Assembly: GCA_018712465.1 (NCBI GenBank)
Contig: DVGY01000152.1
Span: 1 to 14,604 of the forward strand
Direction of reading: 5' to 3'
From: Candidatus Egerieicola pullicola
GTDB taxonomy: Bacteria > Bacillota > Clostridia > Oscillospirales > Ruminococcaceae
Length of the DNA: 14,604 nucleotides
The position numbers and the translations under genes are program-made. Below, one piece after another: positions 1 to 7,048 of the stretch. The notes below the pieces were generated by a model that was not told where the DNA came from, ran no database searches, and was given only the letters and a program-made list of their open reading frames with translations. How positions within the stretch are numbered: the stretch's first letter is position 1; every line of letters starts with the position of its first letter.

Positions 1-633
1 ATGGCGGTGCTGTTGGCGGCGCTGGGGATTCTCTTGGGAATGGTGCTGAGTTCTGACCAGCAGCAAAACCAACCGGTGGCGGTGGACACAGAATCGGGTT
101 CAGAAGAAGTTTCCTCCAATGTTTCTCGAGCAAGCAAATTTCCGCCGGTGACTTATGTTTCTCGACCGGAGAACCATGCGCCGCAGCAACCACCGAAGCC
201 GCTTATGCCGGATAATTTTGAATTGGATTGTCCTCCTCCTACAGAGGATCAGTTATATCCCGGCGCCACGGAAGAAGTGGACTATCTGACCTACGCACAG
301 CCGGCTTTGTCCATGAACGACACAGAATTTTTTAATGGCGACAATCCTATTTATGTTTCTTACACTGTTCCCTTATGGGAAGATCTCCCGGTAGATGAGC
401 ATGACGCCGAATTGATTTCCATCCAAGAAGCGTTGGAAGCAGATAATTTAATTTTTTGGTGGCAATATGAAGTTTTTATGTGGGGCTATCTTCAAATGGA
501 CAGTCCGGTGCAGTATTACCGGGTGAAGGATTATGAACCAGTGACGGTGATAGGTATTACTATTCGCCGAGATAGCGAGATTCCCCGCTGGTTTGCTATC
601 CGGGATAGGGTCATCCAATCGGTCGTTTTATAA
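1..633 (+). CDS. Anchored or secreted protein of unknown function, probably 5'-truncated by the window edge
   Basis: The frame is open from base 1 and stops with TAA at 631-633 (210 residues visible). Residues 1-17 are a hydrophobic stretch (LLAALGILLGMVL) typical of a membrane anchor or signal peptide. They are followed by a Gln/Pro/Ser/Glu-rich, probably disordered linker to about residue 95, then an acidic, aromatic-rich region with several Trp and Tyr. No charged cytoplasmic tail precedes the helix, whereas the anchored proteins downstream all have one, and no ribosome binding site can be seen, so the real start is probably upstream. I do not recognise the family. It lacks the V-T-V-N-G motif of the downstream paralogues, although 'YEPVTVIGITI' near the C-terminus is faintly similar. 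Its codons are visibly more AT-rich than those of its neighbours. No convincing terminator follows it. Confidence 0.7.
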   Translation: MAVLLAALGILLGMVLSSDQQQNQPVAVDTESGSEEVSSNVSRASKFPPVTYVSRPENHAPQQPPKPLMPDNFELDCPPPTEDQLYPGATEEVDYLTYAQPALSMNDTEFFNGDNPIYVSYTVPLWEDLPVDEHDAELISIQEALEADNLIFWWQYEVFMWGYLQMDSPVQYYRVKDYEPVTVIGITIRRDSEIPRWFAIRDRVIQSVVL

Positions 634-742
634 AGAAAACGGTGAGCAGGAGTTCGGCGCCCCACCTCATTTCAATGGGAAAAGTAGTCGATACAACTGA
701 AAATTTAGCGCTTTTCCACAAAAATAAAAGATGATATTTTGC

Positions 743-771
743 TTGACATATGCAAAAGAATGGTGTATGGT
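743..771 (+). promoter_or_regulatory. Sigma-A-type promoter of the structured leader RNA
   Basis: TTGACA (743-748), a 17-bp spacer, and TATGGT (766-771), preceded by an AT-rich stretch that could act as an UP element. Transcription would start near A778. It is the only good sigma-A promoter I can find between the first gene and the five-gene array starting at 1075. Confidence 0.8.
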
Positions 772-777
772 TAAAGC

Positions 778-974
778 AGAAGTAACGTGTGAAAAACGGC
801 GGAAGGGATGATAATCCCAAGCACCAATTCCGCAAAAGGGGAGACAAAAGAAAAAATCATCAGCTTTCCCCCGATTTACCGTCGGGGGAGGATACCATAG
901 CCTGTTTTGAGCAGAGGGCGGGTCCATAGTAGGAACAGAGCCGGCGGGGGAAATCGACCCTTGCCGGCTTTTTT
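778..974 (+). ncRNA. Structured RNA of about 200 nt: attenuator leader or stand-alone small RNA, class unknown
   Basis: The transcript from the 743-771 promoter to the terminator at 940-974 has no credible ORF but clear structure. Hairpin 1: GCGGAA (799-804) pairs with TTCCGC (828-833), stacked on GGGAT (805-809)/ATCCC (814-818) with a GATA loop, leaving a 9-nt one-sided bulge AAGCACCAA (819-827). Hairpin 2: CCCCCGA (868-874) pairs with TCGGGGG (882-888). TTTCCCCCG (865-873) is also perfectly complementary to CGGGGGAAA (945-953) in the terminator stem, so hairpin 2 and terminator can be swapped for an antiterminator. CCATAG occurs twice (894-899 and 924-929) in the segment between hairpin 2 and the terminator. 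I looked for, and did not find, the signatures of T-box, TPP, SAM, cobalamin, glycine, c-di-GMP, fluoride, ykkC, M-box, SRP RNA, RNase P or tmRNA. A 6S-like or raiA-like RNA remains possible but unproven. Confidence 0.65.
940..974 (+). terminator. Intrinsic terminator of the structured RNA
   Basis: GCCGGC (940-945) plus GGGGG (946-950) pairs with CCCTT (958-962) plus GCCGGC (963-968), giving an 11-bp stem including two G-T pairs and a 7-nt loop, followed by six T residues (969-974). The left arm overlaps a segment (945-953) that can pair instead with 865-873. It lies about 100 nt before the next gene. Confidence 0.9.
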
Positions 975-1034
975 CAACTTTGGCAGAAAGTTTTAAAAAC
1001 ATTGTCTCCTTTTTTCTGGTCTACGGATTGAATC

Positions 1035-1068
1035 AATCAAGAAGGTTTTTTCTGCGAATCAAGAAGGT
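1035..1068 (+). repeat. 12-bp direct repeat containing a Shine-Dalgarno-like sequence
   Basis: AATCAAGAAGGT occurs at 1035-1046 and again at 1057-1068. The second copy carries the ribosome binding site (AAGAAGGTGA, 1061-1070) for the ATG at 1075. The first copy is a duplicate SD with no start codon at the right distance. Confidence 0.85.
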
Positions 1069-1074
1069 GATCTT

Positions 1075-2118
1075 ATGACAAAGACAAAGTGCAACAAAAG
1101 CAAATGGTGGGCAGTTCTTTTGGGAATCGTGGCCGTGGCAGCTATGGGTGTCACTTTTTGGCTGGTGCTTTCTCCCAAGCAGGAATCGGCAGTCATGGAA
1201 TTGGTGGAGGAACAGGATCCTGCTTTGGCGCCGGGCAACACTAGTTACCTGATCGCCGGGGGCTTAGATCACAGTGCCAGCCTGCCCACCCCCATGCCTT
1301 ACTACGGGTTTTCCATGCCGGAGGGGTACACCCACACCTGCAACGGGGAAGAATCCGCCAACCGGCTCTCCAAGAGTTACACCGACCAGTATCGTTCTCC
1401 CCAGGGAGGCAGCCTTACCTTGCATCAGCAGCCCGCTTACTACGACTGGAACCGCAGCGGGACCGGCACCTTCCGGGAAATGCAGTTTGGGGGCACCAAG
1501 GTGGTTTGCCGGATGGCGGAAAACAGCTCCAGCGCCTATTGGATTTACTACAACAGTGTGTTGGAGTTGACCGCTGATTGGGCCATGGACGAAAACCAGT
1601 TGCTGGAACTGGTAAGCCGGATGGACTACGATGCCAACCGTCAGCCCATCTATTCCGATTTGGTTTTCCGACAGGAAGATGGAACCTATTTCCTCGCCGG
1701 GAATCCTCAGTTGCCGGACCAGTTGGGGTATTACGATTTTCCCCAGCCGCCTCAAGGCTTTTCCGCCTATCTCTCCAATGAGGAGTCCGGCGACGGAAAT
1801 TACCGCTACTACAGCGCCTTTTCTACCGCCAACGGTGACGCGGATCAACTGGAGGTCCATACCTATTCCAGCGGAACAGCACTGTTTGCTCAAAAGGACA
1901 ATTCAGAACCTGCTTCTTCCCACACGGTGCAGCAGGTGACAATCAACGGAAAGGAAGGGCTGTTTTACCAGTCCGGCAACTACACCGAAGCGGTGTGGCT
2001 GGAAGGGGACGTGGCTGTGGGGCTGTCGTACACCGCCTACACCAATGCCGGTACTTTGGAACGACTGGAAGAATACGCCCAAAGTTTAGAACGCTGCCGT
2101 CCGGTGCCGGGCAGCTAA
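1075..2118 (+). CDS. Anchored two-domain extracytoplasmic protein, paralogue A of five
   Basis: 347 residues; the start is fixed by AAGAAGGTGA ending 4 nt before the ATG. Residues 1-11 are a Lys-rich cytoplasmic tail and 12-33 a membrane helix; the rest should be outside the cell. The N-terminal domain (about 73-190) carries the array signature P-E-G-Y (82-85), ANRLSKSYTDQY (95-106), a V-x-C motif (143-145), AYW (154-156) and MDY (183-185). After the motif GNPQLP (209-214) comes a related C-terminal domain (about 215-343) with VTINGKEGLFY (288-298), AVWLEGDVAVGLSY and a final helix. The C-terminal pattern resembles DUF4367-type domains of Firmicutes; this is a resemblance from memory, not a search result. 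Function is unknown. It is the first gene of the array and the next gene begins 15 nt after its stop. Confidence 0.85.
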   Translation: MTKTKCNKSKWWAVLLGIVAVAAMGVTFWLVLSPKQESAVMELVEEQDPALAPGNTSYLIAGGLDHSASLPTPMPYYGFSMPEGYTHTCNGEESANRLSKSYTDQYRSPQGGSLTLHQQPAYYDWNRSGTGTFREMQFGGTKVVCRMAENSSSAYWIYYNSVLELTADWAMDENQLLELVSRMDYDANRQPIYSDLVFRQEDGTYFLAGNPQLPDQLGYYDFPQPPQGFSAYLSNEESGDGNYRYYSAFSTANGDADQLEVHTYSSGTALFAQKDNSEPASSHTVQQVTINGKEGLFYQSGNYTEAVWLEGDVAVGLSYTAYTNAGTLERLEEYAQSLERCRPVPGS

Positions 2119-2133
2119 GGAGGAAATCACAGG

Positions 2134-3270
2134 ATGAAGTGGAAAGCGTGGAGCAAAAAGAGAAAAATCCTATTTGTTGGTGTTTTGGCGGCGGTAGTGG
2201 TGCTGGCAGCCGGGACGGCAGTGTGGCTGCTGTGGGGACAGGAAAAACCGCCTCAGCGGTACCTGCTGGACATCAGTGCGTATGCCAATGGCAGTCAGAC
2301 GGTATACGTGGTGCAGAACGGCTTGCAGGAACAGAGCATCCCTTTGGCCCGGTACTCCATTTCCCATGTGCCGGAAGGCTTTCACCAGCTTTATGATTCC
2401 GCTCCTGTGGCCAACCGATATTCCCTCCGGTACACCGACGCATTTTATAACCAGTCCGGGACAGCGGTGACCTTGTATCAGATTCCCGCTTTGCAGAATG
2501 AACAGGTCTGGTTTCCAGAACCAGTCGATCAGGTGGAATTTGCCGGGATAGAGGTGTGGTATGCCTCGGCTTCCGAACAGACGACGGCGGCTTGGCTTTG
2601 TGGGGACACTCTGTTTACCCTCAACGCTGAGCCCAGTCTGTCCATGGAGGAGATGCTGGAATGGGTGAATGGGGTGGACTACTCCGCTGCCCAGATGCCG
2701 CAGGTCCGTCCTTTGGAATTTGTGGAGGGCGGAGACATTGTGTTCCAGCGAAACGGCATGGACCAATACGTATCCCGGCCCTGGCAGATTGGGGGAGATC
2801 CGGATCTGCCCCAACGGCTGGACTACTACCGCTTTCCCCAAACCCCGGAGGGATTTACACCGGCGGAAGGAGAGGTCAGTCAGCAATATTGGCCCTTGGA
2901 TTTCTTGCAGCCGGAGGGCGTGGACACTGGGACCCGGAAGGATTGGCTGCAAAGCTATTCCAACCAGGAGGGGGATACTTTGACCCTGGTGAACTGCATC
3001 CTGGATCGGGAGAACAACTATATTTTTCAACAGAACTATGCTCCTCAAACCGAAAACACCGACGGCGCCGGCGGCAGCTATTTTGGCGTCAGCCCTCAGC
3101 CTCAGGACGTGGAGACAGTTACCGTCAACGGGATGGAGGGCCGGTTGTATTCCGGTGAGGGCTATTCCGAGTTGGTGCTGTTGGGGGATGCTGTCTATTT
3201 GGATGTGATATACGTGGGGGACATCTCCGCCCGGGATTTTTTAGAACTGGCTCAAGGCATTGGCCGGTAA
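2134..3270 (+). CDS. Anchored two-domain extracytoplasmic protein, paralogue B of five
   Basis: 378 residues. The SD AAGGAGGA overlaps the stop codon of the previous gene, so the two are translationally adjacent. Residues 1-11 are basic (KWKAWSKKRK), 12-34 a membrane helix. The N-domain (about 68-187) has PLARYS, P-E-G-F (80-83), ANRYSLRYTDAFY (93-105) and VDY (181-183). A linker of about 35 residues leads to GGDPDLP (220-226) and the C-domain, with DYYRFP..PEGF, GDTLTLVN (280-287) and VTVNGMEGRLY (329-339), ending in an L-E-L-A-Q-G-I helix. The second domain is longer than in A because of an insertion around 250-275. The juxtamembrane LLDISAY (44-50) closely matches LLDVSAY in paralogue E. 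Family DUF4367-like by inference; molecular function unknown. Confidence 0.85.
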   Translation: MKWKAWSKKRKILFVGVLAAVVVLAAGTAVWLLWGQEKPPQRYLLDISAYANGSQTVYVVQNGLQEQSIPLARYSISHVPEGFHQLYDSAPVANRYSLRYTDAFYNQSGTAVTLYQIPALQNEQVWFPEPVDQVEFAGIEVWYASASEQTTAAWLCGDTLFTLNAEPSLSMEEMLEWVNGVDYSAAQMPQVRPLEFVEGGDIVFQRNGMDQYVSRPWQIGGDPDLPQRLDYYRFPQTPEGFTPAEGEVSQQYWPLDFLQPEGVDTGTRKDWLQSYSNQEGDTLTLVNCILDRENNYIFQQNYAPQTENTDGAGGSYFGVSPQPQDVETVTVNGMEGRLYSGEGYSELVLLGDAVYLDVIYVGDISARDFLELAQGIGR

Positions 3271-3282
3271 GGAGGGAAAACC

Positions 3283-4338
3283 ATGACCCGAAGAAAAGAA
3301 CAGCTCTGGTCTTTGATTCCCTTGGCAGCGATCCTGCTGCTGGGGGCGGGGGTGTTGTTTTTGTGTCAGCAGATTACCCCCACGCCTGCTCAGGAGGTCC
3401 AGCCTCGAATCAGCTTAGAGCAGGTCAATGGGGAGGATGCCATCCCGGAATTTGTGGTGAAAAACGGCCCGCAGCAACGGGACCAGACTCCCTTGGCCCG
3501 GTATCCGGTAACCTCCTTGGAGGGTTATGACCATACTACCAATTCCGCCCTTACCGCTAATCGGGAATCCGATTCTTACACCGACTGCTTTTTGGGACAG
3601 GGGGTCAAAGTGACCTTGACCCAGCGTCCGGTGGCCAATCAGGAGCGGGTCACGTTTCCTGTGAAAGTGACTCCGGTGCAGGCGGTGTTGGGCAGATTGG
3701 AGTTGTTTTGCTACATCACCGACCAACAATCCGGGGCTTATTGGGTGTACAATGACCGGCTGTTCCAGCTCACCGTTTCCGGACGAATGGAGCCGGAGCA
3801 GATGAAGGACTGGGCCGGCCAACTGGATTACAGTCATCCTGCGGTACCGGAAACTTCTCCTTTAACCTTCCTTCCCAGCTACCAAAAAACCACTGTGGGA
3901 GCAGGGGGCACAGCGGAAGATTCCGATGGTTGGAAGCTGGGGGGAAATCCCAATCCGGATCCTGCTCATCGAAGTTTCCGACTCTCTCATTTGCCGGAAG
4001 GGTTTTCCTCTCCGGAAACAGGTCTCCAGGGACAGGGCCGGTATCTAGATCAATGGGAGTATCAAAATGCCCGGGGAGATCGGATTTTGCTGCATAATTT
4101 GCAGGTAACAGGCTATACAAATTGTAATATTTTCTCAGAAATCCCCGAATCGGATTATAATAACCCGGATTTGGTGCAGTCCGTTACAGTAAATGGGCGT
4201 CAGGCACGGCTGTACTGTACCTCGGAGTACGCTGAACTGGTGGTGCTGGGAGCGGATGTAGCGGGACAGCTGATCTACCAAGGAGAAATTACGCCCCAAG
4301 CCATGCTGGAACTGGGAGAAGCGTTGATTTTAGAGTGA
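3283..4338 (+). CDS. Anchored two-domain extracytoplasmic protein, paralogue C of five
   Basis: 351 residues; starts 12 nt after B, with AAGGAGGG beginning in B's TAA. A short basic tail (TRRKE) precedes the helix at about 9-28. N-domain (about 69-184): PLARYP (70-75), LEGY in place of PEGY (79-82), TANRESDSYTD (91-101), LFCYITD (141-147), GAYW (151-154), LDY (181-183). Next come GGNPNPDP (220-227) and the C-domain: PEGF (238-241), WEYQNARGDRILLHN (258-272), VTVNGRQARLY (301-311), AELVVLGADVAG, then a C-terminal helix. The VTVNG motif here is followed by RQA where the others have xxG, a small departure. In the second domain, DQWEYQNARGDR is closest to paralogue E's FGWEYQDTGGNR, suggesting C and E are close relatives. 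Function unknown. Confidence 0.85.
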   Translation: MTRRKEQLWSLIPLAAILLLGAGVLFLCQQITPTPAQEVQPRISLEQVNGEDAIPEFVVKNGPQQRDQTPLARYPVTSLEGYDHTTNSALTANRESDSYTDCFLGQGVKVTLTQRPVANQERVTFPVKVTPVQAVLGRLELFCYITDQQSGAYWVYNDRLFQLTVSGRMEPEQMKDWAGQLDYSHPAVPETSPLTFLPSYQKTTVGAGGTAEDSDGWKLGGNPNPDPAHRSFRLSHLPEGFSSPETGLQGQGRYLDQWEYQNARGDRILLHNLQVTGYTNCNIFSEIPESDYNNPDLVQSVTVNGRQARLYCTSEYAELVVLGADVAGQLIYQGEITPQAMLELGEALILE

Positions 4339-4354
4339 CAAGGAAAATTCCTTG
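4339..4354. repeat. Short palindrome between paralogues C and D
   Basis: CAAGGAA (4339-4345) and TTCCTTG (4348-4354) form a perfect 7-bp hairpin with a 2-nt loop immediately after the TGA of paralogue C. No T-run follows, so it is not a normal terminator; it could be an RNA processing site, a translational insulator or a protein binding site. Confidence 0.5.
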
Positions 4355-4414
4355 ACAGTGTTTCAGGGGCTGGCAACAAAACATAACTGCGATGAAAAGC
4401 AAGAGGTGAAAAAA

Positions 4415-5698
4415 ATGACCATCCAAACCTCCCCGTTGCGGGAACAGATTCTTCAAAAACGCAAAAAACGAAACCGCAAGATCCTGCTCTTTCTGTTGAT
4501 GGGGGCGGTGTTTTTGGCGGCGGTTATTACTGCTGTGGTGCTGCTGGTCAATCAGCCGAAACCGGAACAGCAACCCACCGGACCTTGGCTGAAGGAGATT
4601 CGGCCGACCCAGGCAGGCGGGGCCTATTCCTACCAGGTTACCGGGGGAATCACCGCGGAACAAGCTCAGTGCCCTTTGCCCTGCTATACCTTTATCCCAC
4701 CGGCAGGATACACCCAGGTGCTGAATGCGCAGGAGGATGCCAACGCCCTGAGCTACCACTATACCGATCTGTACTCCACTCTGGGGAAGGAGGATTTTGT
4801 TCGGTGGGATTGCGAAAACTTTGCCTCCATTTGGGGAGAGGACTATCAGCATTGGGTTGAGTTCGGCAATGTTCGGTCGGAAGAGGTCCAGGAAGATCGC
4901 ATCCGCTTTGAGCAGCAGTTTGCCATGGACGGAGTGACGGTGGACTTTGAAGCGGGAGTGACACCCACTCGATGGAAGCTGGGGGACAGCACCCTCTATT
5001 ACGGCAGCAATGGGGAGATCACCCAGATCGTTTGGATCTATGAAAACTCCCTGTTAAGCTTGACTACCACCCAGATTTTGGATCAGGGAGCGGTGTTGGA
5101 TTGGGTAACCAACCAGATGGATTACACCCAAGCTCAGCCTATTTACACCTCCTCGTTGACCTTGGTCCGGGGAGAGAGTTTTCAGGAGTACAACGCCCGA
5201 AATCCGGGGGGAGAGGGATATTACATTCAATCTTTCCGTGCAGAGGGGAATCCTAAGCTGCCGGAGGACATCGCCCCCTACGATTTTGCCGTGCCCCCGG
5301 AAGGATTTTCCCAAACCACCCAGTCCGGCAGCGAGGAGGAGGTATTTCGCACTCCTGACGCTTTGAAGGGCTACACCACCCGTTATCGGGGGGAAAACGG
5401 CCGGATTCAGATTTACAACCACGCCGGTTCCACCCCGGTACTGGGGTTGGACAGCATGGCCATCCAAGGTGAATCCTTTAACGGGGTTGCCTACCAGCCG
5501 GTGGAGGATGTGACGGTAAACGGACAGCCCGGGTTTTACTATCAGGACGGCAACACCTCCAAGCTGGCCTGGATCACCGACTACCTGACGGTGGAGCTGT
5601 ACTACGAAGGACAGATTACCAAAGAAGAATTGTTGGCCTTAGGGGAAAGTTTGGTCCCTAAACCGACTGAGGCACAGCCCGATGAAGCGGGACAATAA
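4415..5698 (+). CDS. Anchored two-domain extracytoplasmic protein, paralogue D of five (largest)
   Basis: 427 residues from ATG 4415, chosen because AGAGGTGA (4402-4409) lies 5 nt upstream; an in-frame ATG at 4352 has no ribosome binding site and would add 21 residues of non-basic sequence. The tail is long and very basic (KRKKRNRK, 15-22), and the membrane helix is about 23-45. N-domain (about 88-245): PPAGY, DANALSYHYTDLY (108-120) matching ANRxSxxYTDxY, VWIYENSLLSLT, QMDY (234-237). It carries roughly 40 extra residues (about 126-190), Trp- and Glu-rich, that the other paralogues lack. EGNPKLP (277-283) then precedes the C-domain: YDFAVPPEGF, GENGRIQIYN, VTVNGQPGFYY (366-376), KLAWITD, EELLALGESL. 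It ends in a Pro/Glu/Gln tail. The gap from C (76 nt) is the largest in the array and holds a palindrome. Function unknown. Confidence 0.85.
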   Translation: MTIQTSPLREQILQKRKKRNRKILLFLLMGAVFLAAVITAVVLLVNQPKPEQQPTGPWLKEIRPTQAGGAYSYQVTGGITAEQAQCPLPCYTFIPPAGYTQVLNAQEDANALSYHYTDLYSTLGKEDFVRWDCENFASIWGEDYQHWVEFGNVRSEEVQEDRIRFEQQFAMDGVTVDFEAGVTPTRWKLGDSTLYYGSNGEITQIVWIYENSLLSLTTTQILDQGAVLDWVTNQMDYTQAQPIYTSSLTLVRGESFQEYNARNPGGEGYYIQSFRAEGNPKLPEDIAPYDFAVPPEGFSQTTQSGSEEEVFRTPDALKGYTTRYRGENGRIQIYNHAGSTPVLGLDSMAIQGESFNGVAYQPVEDVTVNGQPGFYYQDGNTSKLAWITDYLTVELYYEGQITKEELLALGESLVPKPTEAQPDEAGQ

Positions 5699-5734
5699 GG
5701 AGATTGCCCCGGATTAGGAAAGGAGGGGTCTGCC

Positions 5735-6796
5735 ATGACCAAGAAAAAGAAAAAACTGCTTTGGATTTTGATTTCAGTTGGGGTGGTGGTGATTGCCGCC
5801 GGGGTGGCGCTGATTTTTTGGCTCACTCGGGAGGAGGAGCTCCAAGCCTTTTTGTTGGATGTGAGCGCCTACGACAACGTCACCAATTCGGTATTGAAGG
5901 TGAACAACCCCGGCGCCGATTCGGAGGGCCCCACGCCGCTGCCTAGATACCCTGCTTCCGCCCCGGAGGGGTATGAGCAGCTCCGGGACTCCGCCGACTT
6001 TGCCAACCGGTATTCCACCAGTTATCAGGATGTGTACTGCCGGGAAAACCAGATGGTGTACTTGTCCCAGTCCTACGCTCGGGACCAGCAGCAGGTGGAT
6101 TTGTTGACCTATGCTCACTTTGAGACGGTGCAGTTTGGAGGCCGGGAGGTATTTTGCTACACCGAGGATGAGTATTCCGGGGCGGTGTGGCTGGACGGGG
6201 ATCATTTGATGGAGCTTTTGGTGTACGGCACCATGGAGCGGGACGACCTGCTGGCCTGGGTGGCGGGGGTGGACAACCAAAATCCGGTGGAGCCTGCGAC
6301 CCGTCCCCTGGAATTTGTTCCCGGCTACCGCATTCAGGCGGGGACCTATGAGGACGGCACCCCCCGGTGGGAAATGGAGTTTACCTCCATCGCCGGAAAT
6401 CCCGCCCCCTCCGATAATCCAACCCAACGTGTCTTCTCACAGGCGCCGGAAGGATTTACCCTTCAAGAGGAGATGCAGGATAGCTGGGAAGGCCAGTATT
6501 TCGGCTGGGAGTATCAGGACACCGGCGGCAACCGGTTGACCCTGGAAAACTGGACCTTTTCGGATTACAACCCTGTTCACACCATCAGCATCTGGTGGAG
6601 CAACGACGACGATAACTGGGAAAATACCAGTCCGGTGACGGTAAACGGCCGGGAAGGGCGGCTGTACCATCAGGAGGATGCCAGCGAATTGGTTTGGCTG
6701 GAAGAGGACTATGTGGTCCATTTGACCTATGAAGGCAGCGCCACTCCGGAGCAGATGGTGGCCTGGGGAGAACAGACCATGCTCCAGCCCCGGTAG
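5735..6796 (+). CDS. Anchored two-domain extracytoplasmic protein, paralogue E of five
   Basis: 353 residues; SD AAAGGAGGGG lies upstream of the ATG and the gap from D is 36 nt. A KKKKK cytoplasmic tail (3-7) precedes the helix at about 9-30. LLDVSAYDN (40-48) follows the membrane. N-domain (about 67-181): PLPRYP, PEGY (77-80), FANRYSTSYQDVY (89-101), VQFGGREVFCYTED (132-145), GAVW (149-152), GVD (178-180). AGNPAPSD (220-227) leads into the C-domain: PEGF (238-241), GWEYQDTGGNRLTLEN (257-272), VTVNGREGRLY (301-311), ELVWLEEDYVVHLTY, then an amphipathic C-terminal helix. It is the last array gene; about 250 nt follow before pgi, with no clear intrinsic terminator. Function unknown; the strong similarity to A-D implies tandem duplication. 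Confidence 0.85.
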   Translation: MTKKKKKLLWILISVGVVVIAAGVALIFWLTREEELQAFLLDVSAYDNVTNSVLKVNNPGADSEGPTPLPRYPASAPEGYEQLRDSADFANRYSTSYQDVYCRENQMVYLSQSYARDQQQVDLLTYAHFETVQFGGREVFCYTEDEYSGAVWLDGDHLMELLVYGTMERDDLLAWVAGVDNQNPVEPATRPLEFVPGYRIQAGTYEDGTPRWEMEFTSIAGNPAPSDNPTQRVFSQAPEGFTLQEEMQDSWEGQYFGWEYQDTGGNRLTLENWTFSDYNPVHTISIWWSNDDDNWENTSPVTVNGREGRLYHQEDASELVWLEEDYVVHLTYEGSATPEQMVAWGEQTMLQPR

Positions 6797-6957
6797 CAGC
6801 AGTTTCAGCCAACCGAAAAAGAGAATTGATTTTTACCCGGCTCATTTTTTCCTTTCAAGATTTTTTGTGAAATCCTTCTCCTTTTTTCTTTTTGTGAGAA
6901 ATGTGCAAATATTTTCCGGAATAAAGATGGAAATAAGAGATTTTGCTGTTTTCCCCC

Positions 6958-6986
6958 TTGAAAAACCAAGCCTGTTAGTGTACAAT
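6958..6986 (+). promoter_or_regulatory. Sigma-A-type promoter of pgi
   Basis: TTGAAA (6958-6963), 17-bp spacer, TACAAT (6981-6986). The predicted start of transcription near 6993 gives pgi a leader of about 55 nt. Confidence 0.8.
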
Positions 6987-6999
6987 AAAAGCATACCGA

Positions 7000-7019
7000 T
7001 TTTCCCTTTGAGGGGAAAA
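7000..7019 (+). promoter_or_regulatory. Inverted repeat in the pgi 5' leader
   Basis: TTTTCCC (7000-7006) and GGGAAAA (7013-7019) are exact inverted copies around a 6-base centre, lying just after the predicted transcription start. This could be an operator or a short 5' stabilising hairpin. No binding protein can be assigned. Confidence 0.5.
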
Positions 7020-7048
7020 CGCAAATGCGAGAAACGGAGGAATCTAGC

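Noticed and set aside
778..974. 6S RNA or T-box assignment
   Set aside because: The length fits 6S but I cannot pair the 5' and 3' halves into the long interrupted stem, and the T-box core sequence (TGGNACCGCG) is absent. Left as unknown class.
667..1002. 111-residue minus-strand ORF across the structured RNA region
   Set aside because: It lies antisense to a region with clear promoter, hairpins and terminator, has no ribosome binding site, and overlaps another spurious minus ORF (611-847).
1264..1893. 209-residue minus-strand ORF inside paralogue A, and similar antisense ORFs at 2170-3048, 5774-6427 and 7592-8413
   Set aside because: Opposite-strand shadows of well-supported genes; low-complexity Gly/Val/His-rich products and no ribosome binding sites.
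4352..4414. Earlier ATG start for paralogue D, and a TTGACA at 4352-4357 as a promoter
   Set aside because: No SD precedes ATG 4352, and the TTGACA is half of a palindrome with no -10 hexamer at 16-18 bp. Start at 4415 has an SD and gives the expected basic tail.
7025..7048. Upstream in-frame ATG for pgi
   Set aside because: No ribosome binding site, whereas GGAGG stands 8 nt before ATG 7049.
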